Source: Deinococcus sp. JMULE3 (GTDB lineage Bacteria > Deinococcota > Deinococci > Deinococcales > Deinococcaceae). From it: DNA of 64,000 nucleotides. The position numbers and the translations under genes are program-made. The number at the start of each line of letters is the position of its first letter. Position 1 is the stretch's first letter. Of this stretch, positions 33,742-42,519 are shown piece by piece. The stretch is taken from contig NZ_SGWE01000004.1 of assembly GCF_013337115.1 (NCBI RefSeq), forward strand, positions 372,001 to 436,000. The letters are read 5' to 3'. The notes under the pieces are model-generated. The model worked only from the letters and a program-made list of their open reading frames with translations. It was not told the origin of the DNA and ran no database searches.

Positions 33742-33795
33742 GAAAGCAGGGTGACACACCCACGCGATCCACCATTACACTTTCCACCCGTCCGC

Positions 33796-33801
33796 TATCC
33801 T
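33796..33801 (+). promoter_or_regulatory. -10 box of a leaderless promoter for trhO
   Basis: TATCCT ends 7 nt before the ATG at 33809; no ribosome site is present. Confidence 0.6.
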
Positions 33802-33808
33802 GTGTCGG

Positions 33809-34741
33809 ATGTCGGTCGTGCCTCACCCTGCCCCTGAAATGTCTTCTTCCGCGCCGTTCGTGGTGGCGGCGCTGTATCAGTTCCGGGCGGTGGCGGACCC
33901 GGCGGGTCTGCGGGAGCGGCTGCTGGCGCTCGGTGAGGCGGGGGGACTGTGTGGGACGCTGATCGTGGCGTCCGAGGGGATCAACGGGACGGTCGCGGGG
34001 AGCCGCGCGGGCATCGACGCGCTGCACGCGGCGCTGCTCACGGAGGGCTTCGCGGGGCTGGAGTACAAGGAGTCCGGCGCGTCGGCGCAGCCTTTTAAGC
34101 GGTTCAAGGTGCGGCTGAAGCGGGAGATCGTGACGCTGGGCGTGCCGGTCGCGCCGGAGCGGGAGGTCGGGCAGTACGTCGAGCCACACGACTGGAACGC
34201 GCTGATCGAGTCGGAGGACGTGGTCGTGATCGACACGCGCAACCGGTACGAGGTGAAGGCCGGGACGTTCCGGGGCGCGGTGGATCCGGGGATCGAGTCG
34301 TTCCGGGAGTTCCCGGCGTGGCTGGACGAGCACGCCGACGAACTGCGGGGGAAGCGCGTGGCGATGTTCTGCACGGGCGGCATCCGCTGTGAGAAGAGCA
34401 CGAGTCTGCTGCGGCAGCGCGGGTATCAGGACGTGTTTCACCTGCGGGGCGGGATTCTGCAGTACCTGGAGGACGTGCCGCAGGAGCAGAGCCGCTGGGA
34501 CGGCGAGTGTTTCGTCTTCGACGGGCGCGTGACGGTCGGGCATGGCCTGCGCGAGGGCGCGGCGGTGATGTGCCACTCGTGCGGCTGGCCGCTGGGTGAG
34601 GCCGAGCGGGCGCACGCGCTGTTCGAGGAGGGCGTCAGTTGCGAGCACTGCCACGCGCGGACCACGCCGGAGCAGAAGGCGGCATTCCGGGAGCGGCAGC
34701 GGCACTTCGACCGGCAGGGGCAGGAGGGGTGCGGGGCGTGA
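33809..34741 (+). CDS. trhO: tRNA uridine(34) hydroxylase (rhodanese-domain protein, YceA type)
   Basis: 310 aa. An N-terminal acylphosphatase-like domain (LYQFRAV...GTLIVASEGINGTVAG) is followed by a rhodanese domain with the active-site cysteine loop MFCTGGIRCEKS. The C-terminal zinc-finger-like region holds CHSCGWP and CEHCHA. This is the complete TrhO layout: oxygen-dependent hydroxylation of U34 in the tRNA anticodon. The start is set by a TATCCT box 7 nt upstream; a second Met 10 residues in is possible. No partner genes nearby. Confidence 0.93.
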   Translation: MSVVPHPAPEMSSSAPFVVAALYQFRAVADPAGLRERLLALGEAGGLCGTLIVASEGINGTVAGSRAGIDALHAALLTEGFAGLEYKESGASAQPFKRFKVRLKREIVTLGVPVAPEREVGQYVEPHDWNALIESEDVVVIDTRNRYEVKAGTFRGAVDPGIESFREFPAWLDEHADELRGKRVAMFCTGGIRCEKSTSLLRQRGYQDVFHLRGGILQYLEDVPQEQSRWDGECFVFDGRVTVGHGLREGAAVMCHSCGWPLGEAERAHALFEEGVSCEHCHARTTPEQKAAFRERQRHFDRQGQEGCGA

Positions 34742-34749
34742 CGGTCGCG

Positions 34750-34910
34750 TGAGGCGGAGTCCGTCTATTTCGCCCTCCACCCGGAACACCACCGGGTTGC
34801 CAACTCCACGCCCGGACTCCGCTCTGCTCCTTCTCTGCGGGGCAGCTCTGCGAGTCGCATCCGCTCGGATTGAACGGTTCTGGCGAACCATTCAATCGGA
34901 GCTCATATGA
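34750..34910 (-). repeat. Dispersed hairpin repeat, family A copy 2 (reverse orientation)
   Basis: Read on the minus strand it matches the element at 9615-9752: ATGAGCTCCG end, a hairpin GATTGAATGGTTC / GAACCGTTCAATC, CCGAGCGGA, then GGAGTTGGCAACCCGGTG and a CGGACTCCG end. It fills the gap after trhO, and its terminal ATGA contains the start codon of the next gene. Confidence 0.7.
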
Positions 34911-35485
34911 GGCGGCGCGGCGCGCTGGTCGTCCTGGCGGGCCTGGGGGTGGGCGGCGCGCTGCTGCTGGCCCAGCCCCGCCCGGTCACGCCCGCGCCGG
35001 GCAGTCCGGAGGTGCGCTTCGTGCAGGACATGCGCTTGCATCACGATCAGGCGGTCACGATGAGCGTCCTCGTGCTGAAGGTCGCGGTAGACCGCTCGGT
35101 GCGTTCCCTGGCGCTGGACATTCAGCTGGGTCAGGAGGAACAGAACCGGCAGATGGAGGCGTGGCTGCGCCGCTGGAACGCCCCGGACGGCTCCCAGCCG
35201 AACGCGATGCACGCGGGCATGATGGGCATGGCCACGCGGGACGAACTCCTGTCCCTGAAGACCCTGCCCGCCCGCGAGGCCGAAACGCAGTACCTGCGCC
35301 TGATGCGCCGCCACCACCAGGGCGCACTACTCATGGCCCGGCCCCTCACAGATAGTCGTCAGCCGCTCGTCGCTGGTCTCGCCCAGCAGGTGACCGCCAC
35401 GCAGTCCGGTGAGATCCGCACCCTGGACAGCCTCCTGAAGGCACGCGGCGCGCAGCCGCTCCCAGCGCCGCACGGGATGCACTGA
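34907..35485 (+). CDS. DUF305 domain-containing exported protein
   Basis: 192 aa. Residues 1-23 form an uncleaved or cleaved hydrophobic export signal (LVVLAGLGVGGALLLAQ). The rest has the two DUF305 motifs DMRLHHDQAV and MRRHHQGALLM, whose paired histidines suggest a ferritin-like four-helix bundle that may bind metal outside the membrane. A Met/His-rich stretch (NAMHAGMMGMA) lies between them and could bind copper. The ATG lies in the last bases of a repeat element, so the repeat provides the immediate upstream region. The C-terminus ends in HGMH. Confidence 0.85.
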   Translation: MRRRGALVVLAGLGVGGALLLAQPRPVTPAPGSPEVRFVQDMRLHHDQAVTMSVLVLKVAVDRSVRSLALDIQLGQEEQNRQMEAWLRRWNAPDGSQPNAMHAGMMGMATRDELLSLKTLPAREAETQYLRLMRRHHQGALLMARPLTDSRQPLVAGLAQQVTATQSGEIRTLDSLLKARGAQPLPAPHGMH

Positions 35486-35498
35486 GGGGCCGTCAAAG

Positions 35499-35562
35499 GG
35501 TCTGAGGGTCGAAGAGTCCAAAACGCAACGGCCTGAATCTTCGACCGTTCGACCCTCAGACC
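35499..35562. terminator. 15-bp inverted repeat between converging genes
   Basis: GGTCTGAGGGTCGAA at 35499-35513 is perfectly complementary to 35548-35562. TTCGACC is repeated just inside the right arm (35540-35546). The stop codon of the minus-strand gene lies in the right arm. It is probably a bidirectional terminator or a small repeat. Confidence 0.7.
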
Positions 35563-36584
35563 GCTTCCTCCGGGACGGGTGCGGGGAAGATGAGGGCGCT
35601 GAGTGCCAGGCCGCCGAGGGCGGTCATGACGGCCACGCCGAGCCACAGTTCGAGGCTGAGGCTGGTCTGGCCGCGCCACACGGCGTCGCCGAGGTACGGC
35701 ACCCAGACGCTGAGGGGCAGGAGGAACGCGAAGGCGCGCAGGTGCCAGGGGCGGCTGGGTGCGGGGCGCAGGAGGGCGTGCCACACGTCGATCAGGAGGC
35801 CGGTGGCGACCGCCAGCAGCGGCACGCGGACATTGCCGGGGAGGATCATGAGGGTCATGCCGAGGTTCGTGACGCCGTACATGACGGCGACCGCCCCGAA
35901 CGGCAGGGTGAAGCGGCGCAGCAGGAGCAGGGGCGGCGCGGCCATGATCACGGCAGTCAGGAGGAGGGTGCCCAGTTCCCCGCGCGTCTGCACGTAGCCC
36001 ATTCCCTGCGGGACGGTCAGGAGGCCCCACAGGTACATGTGCATGAACGCGGTCATGGCGAGCAGGCTCGTGGCACTCAGCGTGGCGACCCAGCGGACGA
36101 CCGGGCGGGCGGCGCGCGGCTCAGGGCTGCGCCACGCGGCGTTCAGTGGGGACGCGGCGATCAGCATCGCGCCGAGGAACAGCAGGAGGTGCGTGGGGGA
36201 CAGCAGCGCCTCGATGCCGACCTCGATGCCCAGCACGGTGTGCCACGTCAGGTCTCCGACGCCACCGAGCGCGAAGATCGGCACGCCCAGCGCGGCGAGG
36301 TGGTACCCGTCCGGGAAGGCGCTCAGGCCGCGTCGACCTTCGCGCCAGCCCTGCGCCGCGAGGAACAGGCACCACCCGGCGACCGCCAGGAAGCCGCTGT
36401 AGAACGCGGCGTGCCAGGGCGTGAAGAACGTCTCCAGCGTCTCGCCGAACTGGTTGTGCGCCCAGCCGTCCGTGAACACGCCCGCGATCAGCCACCACGC
36501 CAGGCCGATGGTGACGAGGTTCTGGCGGGTGGTCGCACGCCCCGAGCTGTTGGTCGGGACGAGCTTGGTGGGCGCCGTGGTCAT
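35556..36584 (-). CDS. Integral membrane protein of unknown function
   Basis: 342 aa with about nine predicted transmembrane helices spread over the whole length and a short polar N-terminus (about 24 residues). Conserved-looking polar residues lie in helices: DGWAHNQF, PWHAAFYSG, WHTVLGIEVG, SPTHLLLF and AFMHMYLWG. Several His residues inside or next to helices suggest metal or heme contacts, but no known family is recognised. The start is supported by a TACACT box 6 nt upstream. The gene is monocistronic by its flanks. Confidence 0.8.
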   Translation of the reverse strand: MTTAPTKLVPTNSSGRATTRQNLVTIGLAWWLIAGVFTDGWAHNQFGETLETFFTPWHAAFYSGFLAVAGWCLFLAAQGWREGRRGLSAFPDGYHLAALGVPIFALGGVGDLTWHTVLGIEVGIEALLSPTHLLLFLGAMLIAASPLNAAWRSPEPRAARPVVRWVATLSATSLLAMTAFMHMYLWGLLTVPQGMGYVQTRGELGTLLLTAVIMAAPPLLLLRRFTLPFGAVAVMYGVTNLGMTLMILPGNVRVPLLAVATGLLIDVWHALLRPAPSRPWHLRAFAFLLPLSVWVPYLGDAVWRGQTSLSLELWLGVAVMTALGGLALSALIFPAPVPEEAV

Positions 36585-36590
36585 GAGGGC

Positions 36591-36596
36591 AGTGTA
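36591..36596 (-). promoter_or_regulatory. -10 box of a leaderless promoter for the membrane protein
   Basis: TACACT (minus strand) ends 6 nt before the ATG at 36584. Confidence 0.55.
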
Positions 36597-36759
36597 CCGG
36601 CGTGGGAACTCTATGGATGCAGACCGGTTCGTTGATCACCCGGAAGAAGTTCGGGGTGCTGACTCCAGGCGCTGGACCCGGTTTTGTTTTCTTCTCTGGT
36701 TCGCAGATCTGTGGGACACACCCGCGTGTACGGAGTGGTTCGCAGGGACCGTTCTGTCG

Positions 36760-37125
36760 TTACTCGCGCGCCTCGTTGATGTCGATGATGCCGGTAAAGT
36801 CCTTGTACTCCATGACGAGCTCGTACGTGCCGTTCCGTCCTTTACCCAGCGCGTTCAGTGCCCACTTGCCTTTGGGGCACACCTGTCCGGCCACCTGCAC
36901 CCCGGCGGGGTCGAGCAGGCGCACCGTGACGTTGCCCTTGCGGACGTCGCATACACCCCGGACGCCAACAGATTGATCGTCCTCGTAGGTGATGAAGCCG
37001 TAGCGGCTCTCGCCTGTGGCGTTCAGCATGTAGGTGGGTGTCAGGGTGACATAGCCGAACCGGAGTCCGAACGTGAAGTACATCAGCGTCAGGACCAGGG
37101 CCAGGGCAGCAAGCAGCAACCGCAT
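36760..37125 (-). CDS. Small exported hypothetical protein
   Basis: 121 aa, unrecognised. It has an N-terminal hydrophobic segment (LLLAALALVLTLMYFTFG) that is a signal peptide or anchor. The soluble part has two cysteines (VCDVRKG and VCPKGKW), likely a disulfide, and a beta-rich pattern (VTVRLLDPAGVQVAGQV). This is compatible with an Ig-like periplasmic domain. A TAGACT box lies 7 nt upstream of the ATG. No obvious partner; 175 bases separate it from the next gene downstream. Confidence 0.7.
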   Translation of the reverse strand: MRLLLAALALVLTLMYFTFGLRFGYVTLTPTYMLNATGESRYGFITYEDDQSVGVRGVCDVRKGNVTVRLLDPAGVQVAGQVCPKGKWALNALGKGRNGTYELVMEYKDFTGIIDINEARE

Positions 37126-37132
37126 TCCACCG

Positions 37133-37138
37133 AGTCTA
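37133..37138 (-). promoter_or_regulatory. -10 box of a leaderless promoter
   Basis: TAGACT (minus strand) ends 7 nt before the ATG at 37125. Confidence 0.6.
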
Positions 37139-37184
37139 ACCCGAAGGGGGCGGTGTGTGCGCCACACTGCCGCTTGAACTGACT

Positions 37185-38648
37185 TCAGTCCGGCCGACTC
37201 CAGGCGGCGCCGAGGCGGGCCGCGCCGGTCCTGAGCTGCTCGACCTTCAGGTGAGCGAAGCCGAGCAGCACGGCGGGCGGGTGCCGGTCCTGAGCGAGGG
37301 GGGCCACAGCACCGACGGCGACGCCGTGAATGGCCGCGCGGTTCAGGGCGCGGTCCTCGGTCCATGCCGGTGGGAGCGGCAGGTAGAGGTGCAGTCCGCC
37401 GGGCGCCGGGTGGGGCGTCCAGCCGGGCAGGTGCGTGGCGAGTTCGTGCGTGAGCACGTCGCGGCGGTGCGTGAGGGTCGCGCGGGCGCGGCGCAGGTGG
37501 CGGCTGTACGCGCCGCTGGCGAGCACGTCCGCGAGGGCCAGGGCGTCCAGGCGGCCCGGCACGCGGTCGGTGAGGGGCCGGGTGGCGGCCAGGACGCGCA
37601 CGACGTCGGGCGGGGCGACCAGGAAGCCGCTGCGGGTGACGGGCGCGAGGCTCTTGCTGAACGAGCCGAGCAGGATCACGCGGTCGGGTGCGACGCCCTG
37701 CAGGACGGCGGGTGGGCGTGCGGCGTGGTACAGGTCGGCGGCGTAGTCGTCTTCCAGGATGAACGCGCCGCCGCGGCGCGCCCAGGTGATCAGCGCCTGC
37801 CGCCGCGTGGCGGGCAGCGCGGCGCCTGTGGGGTACTGGCAGCCGGGCGTGACGTACAGCAGGGTGGCCTGTGCGGGCAGCCGGTCCGGCCGGACGCCCT
37901 GATCGTCCACGGGGACGGGCTGCACCTGCGCGCCGGTGGCGGCCAGCGCGGCGCGCGCGCCGGGGTAGGTGGGGTCCTCGACGGCGGCGACCCGGCCCGG
38001 TTCGAGGAAGACGCGGGCCAGGGCGTCCAGCGCGCCCTGCGTCCCGCCGGTCAGGAGGATCATGTCGGGCGTGACCTGCGCGCCGCGTTCGGCGTTCAGG
38101 TGCGCGGCCAGCGCGCGGCGGGTCTCCAGGGGGCCGAGGGGATCGTCGGGCTGTCCGGCGCGCAGGGCCTGTGCGGCGCGGCGGGCCAGGGCCTGCGTCC
38201 ACGCGGCTTCCGGGTACAGGTCCGGGACGGGCTGGCCGACGCGGAAATCCACGAGGTACTCGCCACCCGCGTCCTCGATCTGTCCGGCCAGGGCACGCTG
38301 GGCCCAGGCGCTCAGGGGCAACGTCGTGGTCGCGGGTGGGGGCGGCGCGTGGGCGGGGACGCTGACGCGGGTGCCGCTGCGGCCCTGCGCCTGCACGTAC
38401 CCCTCCAGTTCCAGCTGCGCCAGGGCGTCCACCAGGGTGTTGCGCGCCACGCCCAGGTGCTCGGCGAGGCGGCGGTGCCCGGGCAGTCGGGTGCCTTCGG
38501 GCAGCAGGCCGCGCGTGATCGCGGTGCGCAGCGTGCGGGTGACCTGCGCGTGGCGGGTTTCGCCGGGCTGCGCCGGCGGGAGGGTCAGGGCGTCCAGCCA
38601 GCCGGGCGCTGAGTGGTCCGGGCTCAGCGGAATTCCCGTTCCAGCCAC
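37185..38648 (-). CDS. MocR/PdxR-type regulator: GntR winged helix fused to an aminotransferase-like domain
   Basis: 487 aa. Residues about 30-100 form a GntR winged helix ([20 protein letters not shown]...[21 protein letters not shown]). Residues 130-480 are a fold-type I PLP domain with the lysine motif [18 protein letters not shown] and a DDYAADLY segment. MocR-type proteins bind PLP and often control pyridoxal phosphate synthesis or amino-acid metabolism; the target here is unknown because the neighbours are unrelated. The GTG start overlaps the end of the small upstream gene by 25 nt; a shorter start has no in-frame candidate before the winged helix. Confidence 0.9.
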   Translation of the reverse strand: MAGTGIPLSPDHSAPGWLDALTLPPAQPGETRHAQVTRTLRTAITRGLLPEGTRLPGHRRLAEHLGVARNTLVDALAQLELEGYVQAQGRSGTRVSVPAHAPPPPATTTLPLSAWAQRALAGQIEDAGGEYLVDFRVGQPVPDLYPEAAWTQALARRAAQALRAGQPDDPLGPLETRRALAAHLNAERGAQVTPDMILLTGGTQGALDALARVFLEPGRVAAVEDPTYPGARAALAATGAQVQPVPVDDQGVRPDRLPAQATLLYVTPGCQYPTGAALPATRRQALITWARRGGAFILEDDYAADLYHAARPPAVLQGVAPDRVILLGSFSKSLAPVTRSGFLVAPPDVVRVLAATRPLTDRVPGRLDALALADVLASGAYSRHLRRARATLTHRRDVLTHELATHLPGWTPHPAPGGLHLYLPLPPAWTEDRALNRAAIHGVAVGAVAPLAQDRHPPAVLLGFAHLKVEQLRTGAARLGAAWSRPD

Positions 38649-38929
38649 GCGCGCTGCCCGCCCTCGGCCTCCAGGGCCTGCCCGGCGGTGTCCAGGAAGC
38701 GGTCGCGGGCCGCCTGCGCCTGCTCGGGGGTGAGGCCGTGCGCGGCGGGGTCACGCAGCAGCTTGCGCAGCAGCGGGAACACGGGCACGCCCGCGTGCAG
38801 CGTGCCGTTCACGGTCACGTCGGCGGGCCATTTCAGCAGCCAGTCCAGCGCGTAAGGGGCGGGTTCCAGCACGCACCCGCCGGGGTACGGGATGCGGCCG
38901 GGGGTGGGGAAGGTCACGGCGTCGGTCAT
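38624..38929 (-). CDS. Small hypothetical protein upstream of the MocR-type regulator
   Basis: 101 aa, unrecognised. It starts [18 protein letters not shown] and has a hydrophobic-aromatic middle ([15 protein letters not shown]) and a charged helical C-terminus ([23 protein letters not shown]). No signal peptide or membrane helix. It overlaps the regulator gene by 25 nt, so both are probably expressed together. GC-rich third positions support coding. No clear ribosome site beyond a GGGGG run. Confidence 0.6.
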   Translation of the reverse strand: MTDAVTFPTPGRIPYPGGCVLEPAPYALDWLLKWPADVTVNGTLHAGVPVFPLLRKLLRDPAAHGLTPEQAQAARDRFLDTAGQALEAEGGQRAWLEREFR

Positions 38930-38952
38930 GCCCCCAGCATGCGCCGCGCGGG

Positions 38953-38993
38953 GCGGCGTGAACAGCGGGTGCGGCGTGAACAGCGGGTGCGGC
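38953..38993 (+). repeat. 18-bp tandem duplication
   Basis: GCGGCGTGAACAGCGGGT occurs twice in direct tandem (38953-38970, 38971-38988) and begins a third time. It is in the spacer between two divergent genes. Confidence 0.9.
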
Positions 38994-39015
38994 AACCATC
39001 CGGGCCGCACGTGCG

Positions 39016-39021
39016 TACGGT
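39016..39021 (+). promoter_or_regulatory. -10 box for the 56-residue membrane protein gene
   Basis: TACGGT ends 5 nt before the ATG at 39027; a GAGG lies in the gap. Confidence 0.4.
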
Positions 39022-39026
39022 GAGGT

Positions 39027-39197
39027 ATGTCACTCGGACCTCTTGAACTCGTGATGCTGCTTGTGGCCACCCTCTTTATCGCTCTGCTGGTGGCGCTGCC
39101 GCTGATGTGGTTGATGCGCGGCGCCCGGAAACGCGCTGCACTTCAACGGCAGGTGGATGATCTGCGCGACCGCCTGGATCACCTCGAACGGCCCTGA
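39027..39197 (+). CDS. 56-residue single-span membrane protein
   Basis: A short ORF beginning MSLGPLELVMLL with one membrane helix (about residues 6-30), a basic border (RGARKRAA) and a charged amphipathic coiled-coil-like tail (LQRQVDDLRDRLDHLERP). This organisation resembles many small bacterial membrane proteins (phage shock or holin-like shapes), but no family is recognised. The TANNNT box 5 nt upstream, the clean reading frame and GC-rich third positions support it. It converges on leuB with a 9-bp inverted repeat at 39209-39248 between them. Confidence 0.65.
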   Translation: MSLGPLELVMLLVATLFIALLVALPLMWLMRGARKRAALQRQVDDLRDRLDHLERP

Positions 39198-39208
39198 AGG
39201 CAAGGGAA

Positions 39209-39248
39209 GGCGGCGGGCCTCTCCCCCATCTCGGAGTGACCCGCCGCC
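39209..39248. terminator. Inverted repeat at the end of the leu operon
   Basis: GGCGGCGGG at 39209-39217 pairs with CCCGCCGCC at 39240-39248 across a 22-nt loop. It lies between the stop of the small membrane gene and the leuB stop. No T-run, so moderate support only. Confidence 0.45.
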
Positions 39249-39261
39249 CCTCGTGCCGGGT

Positions 39262-40320
39262 TCAGCCGACGGCGGGCGAGGTTTCCAGCGCGCTGAGGAC
39301 GGCGCGGGTGAAGGTCTGCGTGTCGGCCCTGCCGCCCAGGTCGCGGGTGGGGTGTTCGCGCAGGGCCAGGGCGACGGCGCGGTCGATCTGGTTGGCGCCC
39401 TCGGGGCGTTTGAGGCCGTGGCGCAGGAGCATCCCGGCGCTCATGATCGCGGCGGCGGGGTTCGCGACGCCCTTCCCGGCGATGTCGGGGGCGCTGCCGT
39501 GGATGGGTTCGAACAGGCCCGCGCCGTCCCCCAGGCTGGCGCTGGGCATCAGGCCGAGGCTGCCGGGAATGACGGCGGCGAGGTCGCTGAGGATGTCGCC
39601 GAAGAGGTTCTCGGTGACGATCACGTCGTAGCGGCTGGGGTCGGACACGATCAGCATGGCGACGCTGTCAACGTACTCGTGGTTCAGGTGGATGCCGCGG
39701 TACTCGCGGTCGCGCAGGGCGGTGACGTCGCGGCGCCACAGTTCGCTGACTTCCAGCACGTTGGCCTTGTCCACGCTGGTCACGCGGCCCTTGCGCTGCT
39801 CGGCGGCCCAGAAGGCCACGCGGGCGACGCGTTCGACCTCGGGGGTGGTGTAGCGCATGGTGTTGTACGCGGTGTCCCCGTCGATCTTGCGGTCCCCGTC
39901 GAAGTACACGCCGCCCAGCAGTTCACGCACGATCAGGATGTCCACGCCGCGCGCCAGTTCCGCCTTCAGCGGCGAGAGGTGCTCCAGGCCGGGCTGCACG
40001 CGCACGGGGCGCAGGTTCGCATAACACCCCAGCGCCTTGCGCAGCGCGAGCAGGCCGCTCTCGGGGCGCAGGTGCCGGGGCAGGAGGTTCCAGGCGCTGT
40101 CCTGCGCGCCGCCCACCGTGCCCAGCAGCACCGCGTCGGCGTCTTTCAGGGCGTCGCGGGTGACCTGCGGGAACGGGTCGCCGTGCGTGTCGTAGGCGAT
40201 CCCACCGATCAGGTGCTCCTCGATGGTGACGTCGGGCGCGACCTCGCGCAGGACGGCGACGGCGGCGGCGGTGACCTCGGGGCCGATCCCGTCGCCGGGC
40301 AGGGTGACGATCTTAGGCAT
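39262..40320 (-). CDS. leuB: 3-isopropylmalate dehydrogenase
   Basis: 352-aa NAD-dependent beta-decarboxylating dehydrogenase of leucine synthesis. The PGDGIGPEV start, the substrate-binding LRPVRV region, the Mg-binding aspartates in [27 protein letters not shown] segment and [14 protein letters not shown] (nucleotide site) are present. It is the last gene of the minus-strand leu operon and overlaps leuD by 8 nt. Isocitrate or homoisocitrate dehydrogenase is less likely because of operon context and length. Confidence 0.96.
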   Translation of the reverse strand: MPKIVTLPGDGIGPEVTAAAVAVLREVAPDVTIEEHLIGGIAYDTHGDPFPQVTRDALKDADAVLLGTVGGAQDSAWNLLPRHLRPESGLLALRKALGCYANLRPVRVQPGLEHLSPLKAELARGVDILIVRELLGGVYFDGDRKIDGDTAYNTMRYTTPEVERVARVAFWAAEQRKGRVTSVDKANVLEVSELWRRDVTALRDREYRGIHLNHEYVDSVAMLIVSDPSRYDVIVTENLFGDILSDLAAVIPGSLGLMPSASLGDGAGLFEPIHGSAPDIAGKGVANPAAAIMSAGMLLRHGLKRPEGANQIDRAVALALREHPTRDLGGRADTQTFTRAVLSALETSPAVG

Positions 40321-40879
40321 GCTGTTCCTCCTGTCCGGGGTGGCCGTGACCGGCCTGAGTGGAGTGGGCGTTCAGGGTCTCGGCTTCCAGCGCCGCCTGA
40401 TCGTTCGCCTTCATGTACTCCAGCCAGCCCCCGGCCTTCTGAACGTCCAGCGCGAACTGCGGAACGGGCACGAACGTCAGGCTCTGCCCGGTGCGGGTGT
40501 TCGTGATCGTGCCGCCCGTCAGGTCCAGGTCGGCCGGATCGCCGTCCTGGAAGGCTTCCACGATGCCGTCGCATTCCAGTGCCAGGAAGCCGTTGTTGAT
40601 GCTGTTGCGGTAGTAGATCCGCGCGAAGTTCGGGGCGATCACGGCCGCCACACCCGCGCCGCGCAGCGCCCAGACGGCGTGCTCGCGGCTGCTGCCGCAC
40701 CCGAAGTCCGCGCCGGCCACGATGATGTCGCCGGGCTGCACGCGCCGCACGAAGTCCCTGTCGTAGTCCTCCATGGCGTACTTCGCGAGTTCGCTCTCCA
40801 CGTCGGTGGTCAGGTGGCGGGCGGGAATGATCTCGTCAGTGTTGATGTGATCACGGGCAAACACGTGCACTTTAGGCAT
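40313..40879 (-). CDS. leuD: 3-isopropylmalate dehydratase small subunit
   Basis: 188-aa swivelling domain subunit of isopropylmalate isomerase. [14 protein letters not shown] and [17 protein letters not shown] are the family motifs; the loop and short length match the compact LeuD/homoaconitase small subunit group of archaea, Thermus and Deinococcus rather than the long LeuD of enteric bacteria. It works with LeuC encoded 2.3 kb upstream in the same operon. The C-terminus has a Gly/His/Gln-rich tail of about 20 residues. Its start overlaps the end of the membrane protein gene by 8 nt. Confidence 0.94.
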   Translation of the reverse strand: MPKVHVFARDHINTDEIIPARHLTTDVESELAKYAMEDYDRDFVRRVQPGDIIVAGADFGCGSSREHAVWALRGAGVAAVIAPNFARIYYRNSINNGFLALECDGIVEAFQDGDPADLDLTGGTITNTRTGQSLTFVPVPQFALDVQKAGGWLEYMKANDQAALEAETLNAHSTQAGHGHPGQEEQHA

Positions 40880-41264
40880 GGTGACCTCCGGGAGTGGGGG
40901 GCGACCCCAGGATCGGGTCGCCGGACGTGAGTGAGTTATGGAGCAGGGCCACGGCGACCGCGCCCAGGACGGACAGGCCGAAGCCCAGCCAGGGCCAGCC
41001 GCGCAGGTGGCCGCGCAGGATCATGGTCAGACCCAGGATCAGGCTCAGGACCGTGACGGCGGCCCAGACCAGCAGGGCGTAGGGAAAGGGCAGATGCGCC
41101 CAGAGGGGCATCTCGCGGAAGGTGTACAGCGCCAGGATCACGCCGAGCAGCAGCGGTCCCCACGCGGAGGTGAGCGGCGCGCGCCTTCCCTGACCCGGAA
41201 CCCGGCACGCCATCCAGAGCGCGAACAGCGCGGCTCCGGTGATGAACAGGCCGGGCAGGTCCAT
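40872..41264 (-). CDS. Four-helix membrane protein of unknown function inside the leu operon
   Basis: 130 aa with four hydrophobic helices (LFITGAALFALWMAC, GPLLLGVILALYTF, YALLVWAAVTVLSLILGLTM, WLGFGLSVLGAVAVALL). A short Pro/Gly/His tail follows. It overlaps leuD by 8 nt and begins one base after the stop of the upstream gene, so it is translated with the leucine genes. No family is recognised. A role in transport or simply a passenger gene is possible. Confidence 0.7.
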   Translation of the reverse strand: MDLPGLFITGAALFALWMACRVPGQGRRAPLTSAWGPLLLGVILALYTFREMPLWAHLPFPYALLVWAAVTVLSLILGLTMILRGHLRGWPWLGFGLSVLGAVAVALLHNSLTSGDPILGSPPTPGGHHA

Positions 41265-41265
41265 G

Positions 41266-42507
41266 TCAGTTCAGCCCGCCGGGATGGGCGACGGCGCTGA
41301 GTTCCTCGGGGAGTTCCTCGTCGTACAGGTCGCGCCACGACTGACCGTCGAAGGTCACCTCGGATTCCATGAAGGTCTGCGCGAGGGGGTCCGGGTCGGT
41401 CAGGGCGTCGAGGGGAATGTCGAGGCGCACGGCGGTCGGGACGGGCAGGTCGGTACCGTCAGGGATCACGAGTTCCTCGGCGTACACGTTCTCCAGCATC
41501 TGCCGGGTCCACCTGGCCCAGTCGTCGGGGGTGCCGGCGCCGGTCGTGTCGCGCAGTTCGGTGCGCAGGCGATCGGCGTGCTCGTCGGGAATCTCGTTCT
41601 CGTCCCATTCGACGCGGCCGTCGGCGTACACGGTGACGGGCACGGTCTCCAGGTCGAAGATGTCGGCGAGTTCGGCGGGCAGGCCGCCCTCGAAGGTCTG
41701 ACCGTCCGCGTACGACACCCATTCCTCGCCGTCCAGGGAGTAGGCGGCGCTGCCCTCCTGCGGGACGACCTCGATGTTGCCGAGGACCGCGAAGGCGCGG
41801 CTGAACGGCGTCTGCAGGGGCGAGGGCTGGGTGAGGTCGAACACGATGCGCTTGGCGACCGGGCTCTCGTCCCCGGCGTCCGGGGCGAGTTCGCGGTGGA
41901 TCTCCAGCCACTCGGCGTCGGTTTCACCGTGGTACTCGCGGGCGAGTTCCTCGATGGCTTCGAGCAGCTCGGCGGGTGGTTCGGGGTCGATGTCGGTGCG
42001 GCCCTCGCGGTACTGCTCGACGGTCAGCGAGGCGACGGTCTCGCCGGTCAGGCGCGCGGCGGGGTGGTTCAGGAGGCGGCGCACGGCGACGTTCGGGTCG
42101 GCGTTCGCGGGGAAGGTCTCCCAGCGCTGCCCGTCGAACGAGTGCTGCACGCCGCGCAGGCGGACGTGCCCGCCGTCCACGCGGATGTCACCCTCGTGCG
42201 GCTGCCCGCCGGTCGTGAGTTCCCCCGCGACGTGCCGGTGCGGCGCGACCGGCAGGGCGGCGACGTCCTCGGCGGTGGTCAGCGTGCCGTCCACCCGGCC
42301 GTGCAGGACGAGCTGCGTGCGGAACTGGCTGTCCCACGCGGCGCCGTACGGCAGCGCGAGGCGCAGGGCCTGTTCGATCTTCCCGCGCAGCGCGGCGTCG
42401 TCGGGCGCCTGCGTGAACGTCAGCGTGCCGTCGGCGTCCAGTTGCGCGTCGAAGGGATGGACGGTGGGCATCAGACCCAGTTGTTTGCGGCGTTTCGCTT
42501 CACCCAT
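41266..42507 (-). CDS. Hypothetical acidic protein inside the leu operon
   Basis: 413 aa, soluble, strongly acidic. It opens with MGEAKRRKQLG, a basic N-terminal tag seen in various unrelated bacterial proteins. The body repeats a pattern in which a strand ends in W and T/Y residues and is followed by acidic turns (HSFDGQRWETFPANADP; YSLDGEEWVSYADG; VTFDGQSWRDLYDE). The three FDGQ/LDGEEW-like units suggest internal duplication. No catalytic motif is recognised. It sits between the LysE-type exporter and the membrane protein, one base from the next start. Confidence 0.75.
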   Translation of the reverse strand: MGEAKRRKQLGLMPTVHPFDAQLDADGTLTFTQAPDDAALRGKIEQALRLALPYGAAWDSQFRTQLVLHGRVDGTLTTAEDVAALPVAPHRHVAGELTTGGQPHEGDIRVDGGHVRLRGVQHSFDGQRWETFPANADPNVAVRRLLNHPAARLTGETVASLTVEQYREGRTDIDPEPPAELLEAIEELAREYHGETDAEWLEIHRELAPDAGDESPVAKRIVFDLTQPSPLQTPFSRAFAVLGNIEVVPQEGSAAYSLDGEEWVSYADGQTFEGGLPAELADIFDLETVPVTVYADGRVEWDENEIPDEHADRLRTELRDTTGAGTPDDWARWTRQMLENVYAEELVIPDGTDLPVPTAVRLDIPLDALTDPDPLAQTFMESEVTFDGQSWRDLYDEELPEELSAVAHPGGLN

Positions 42508-42519
42508 GGTGCCCCCAGC

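Noticed and set aside
36597..36759. Possible gene or RNA in the spacer between the two minus-strand genes
   Set aside because: No start signal, no inverted repeats and no consistent frame. It is treated as plain spacer.
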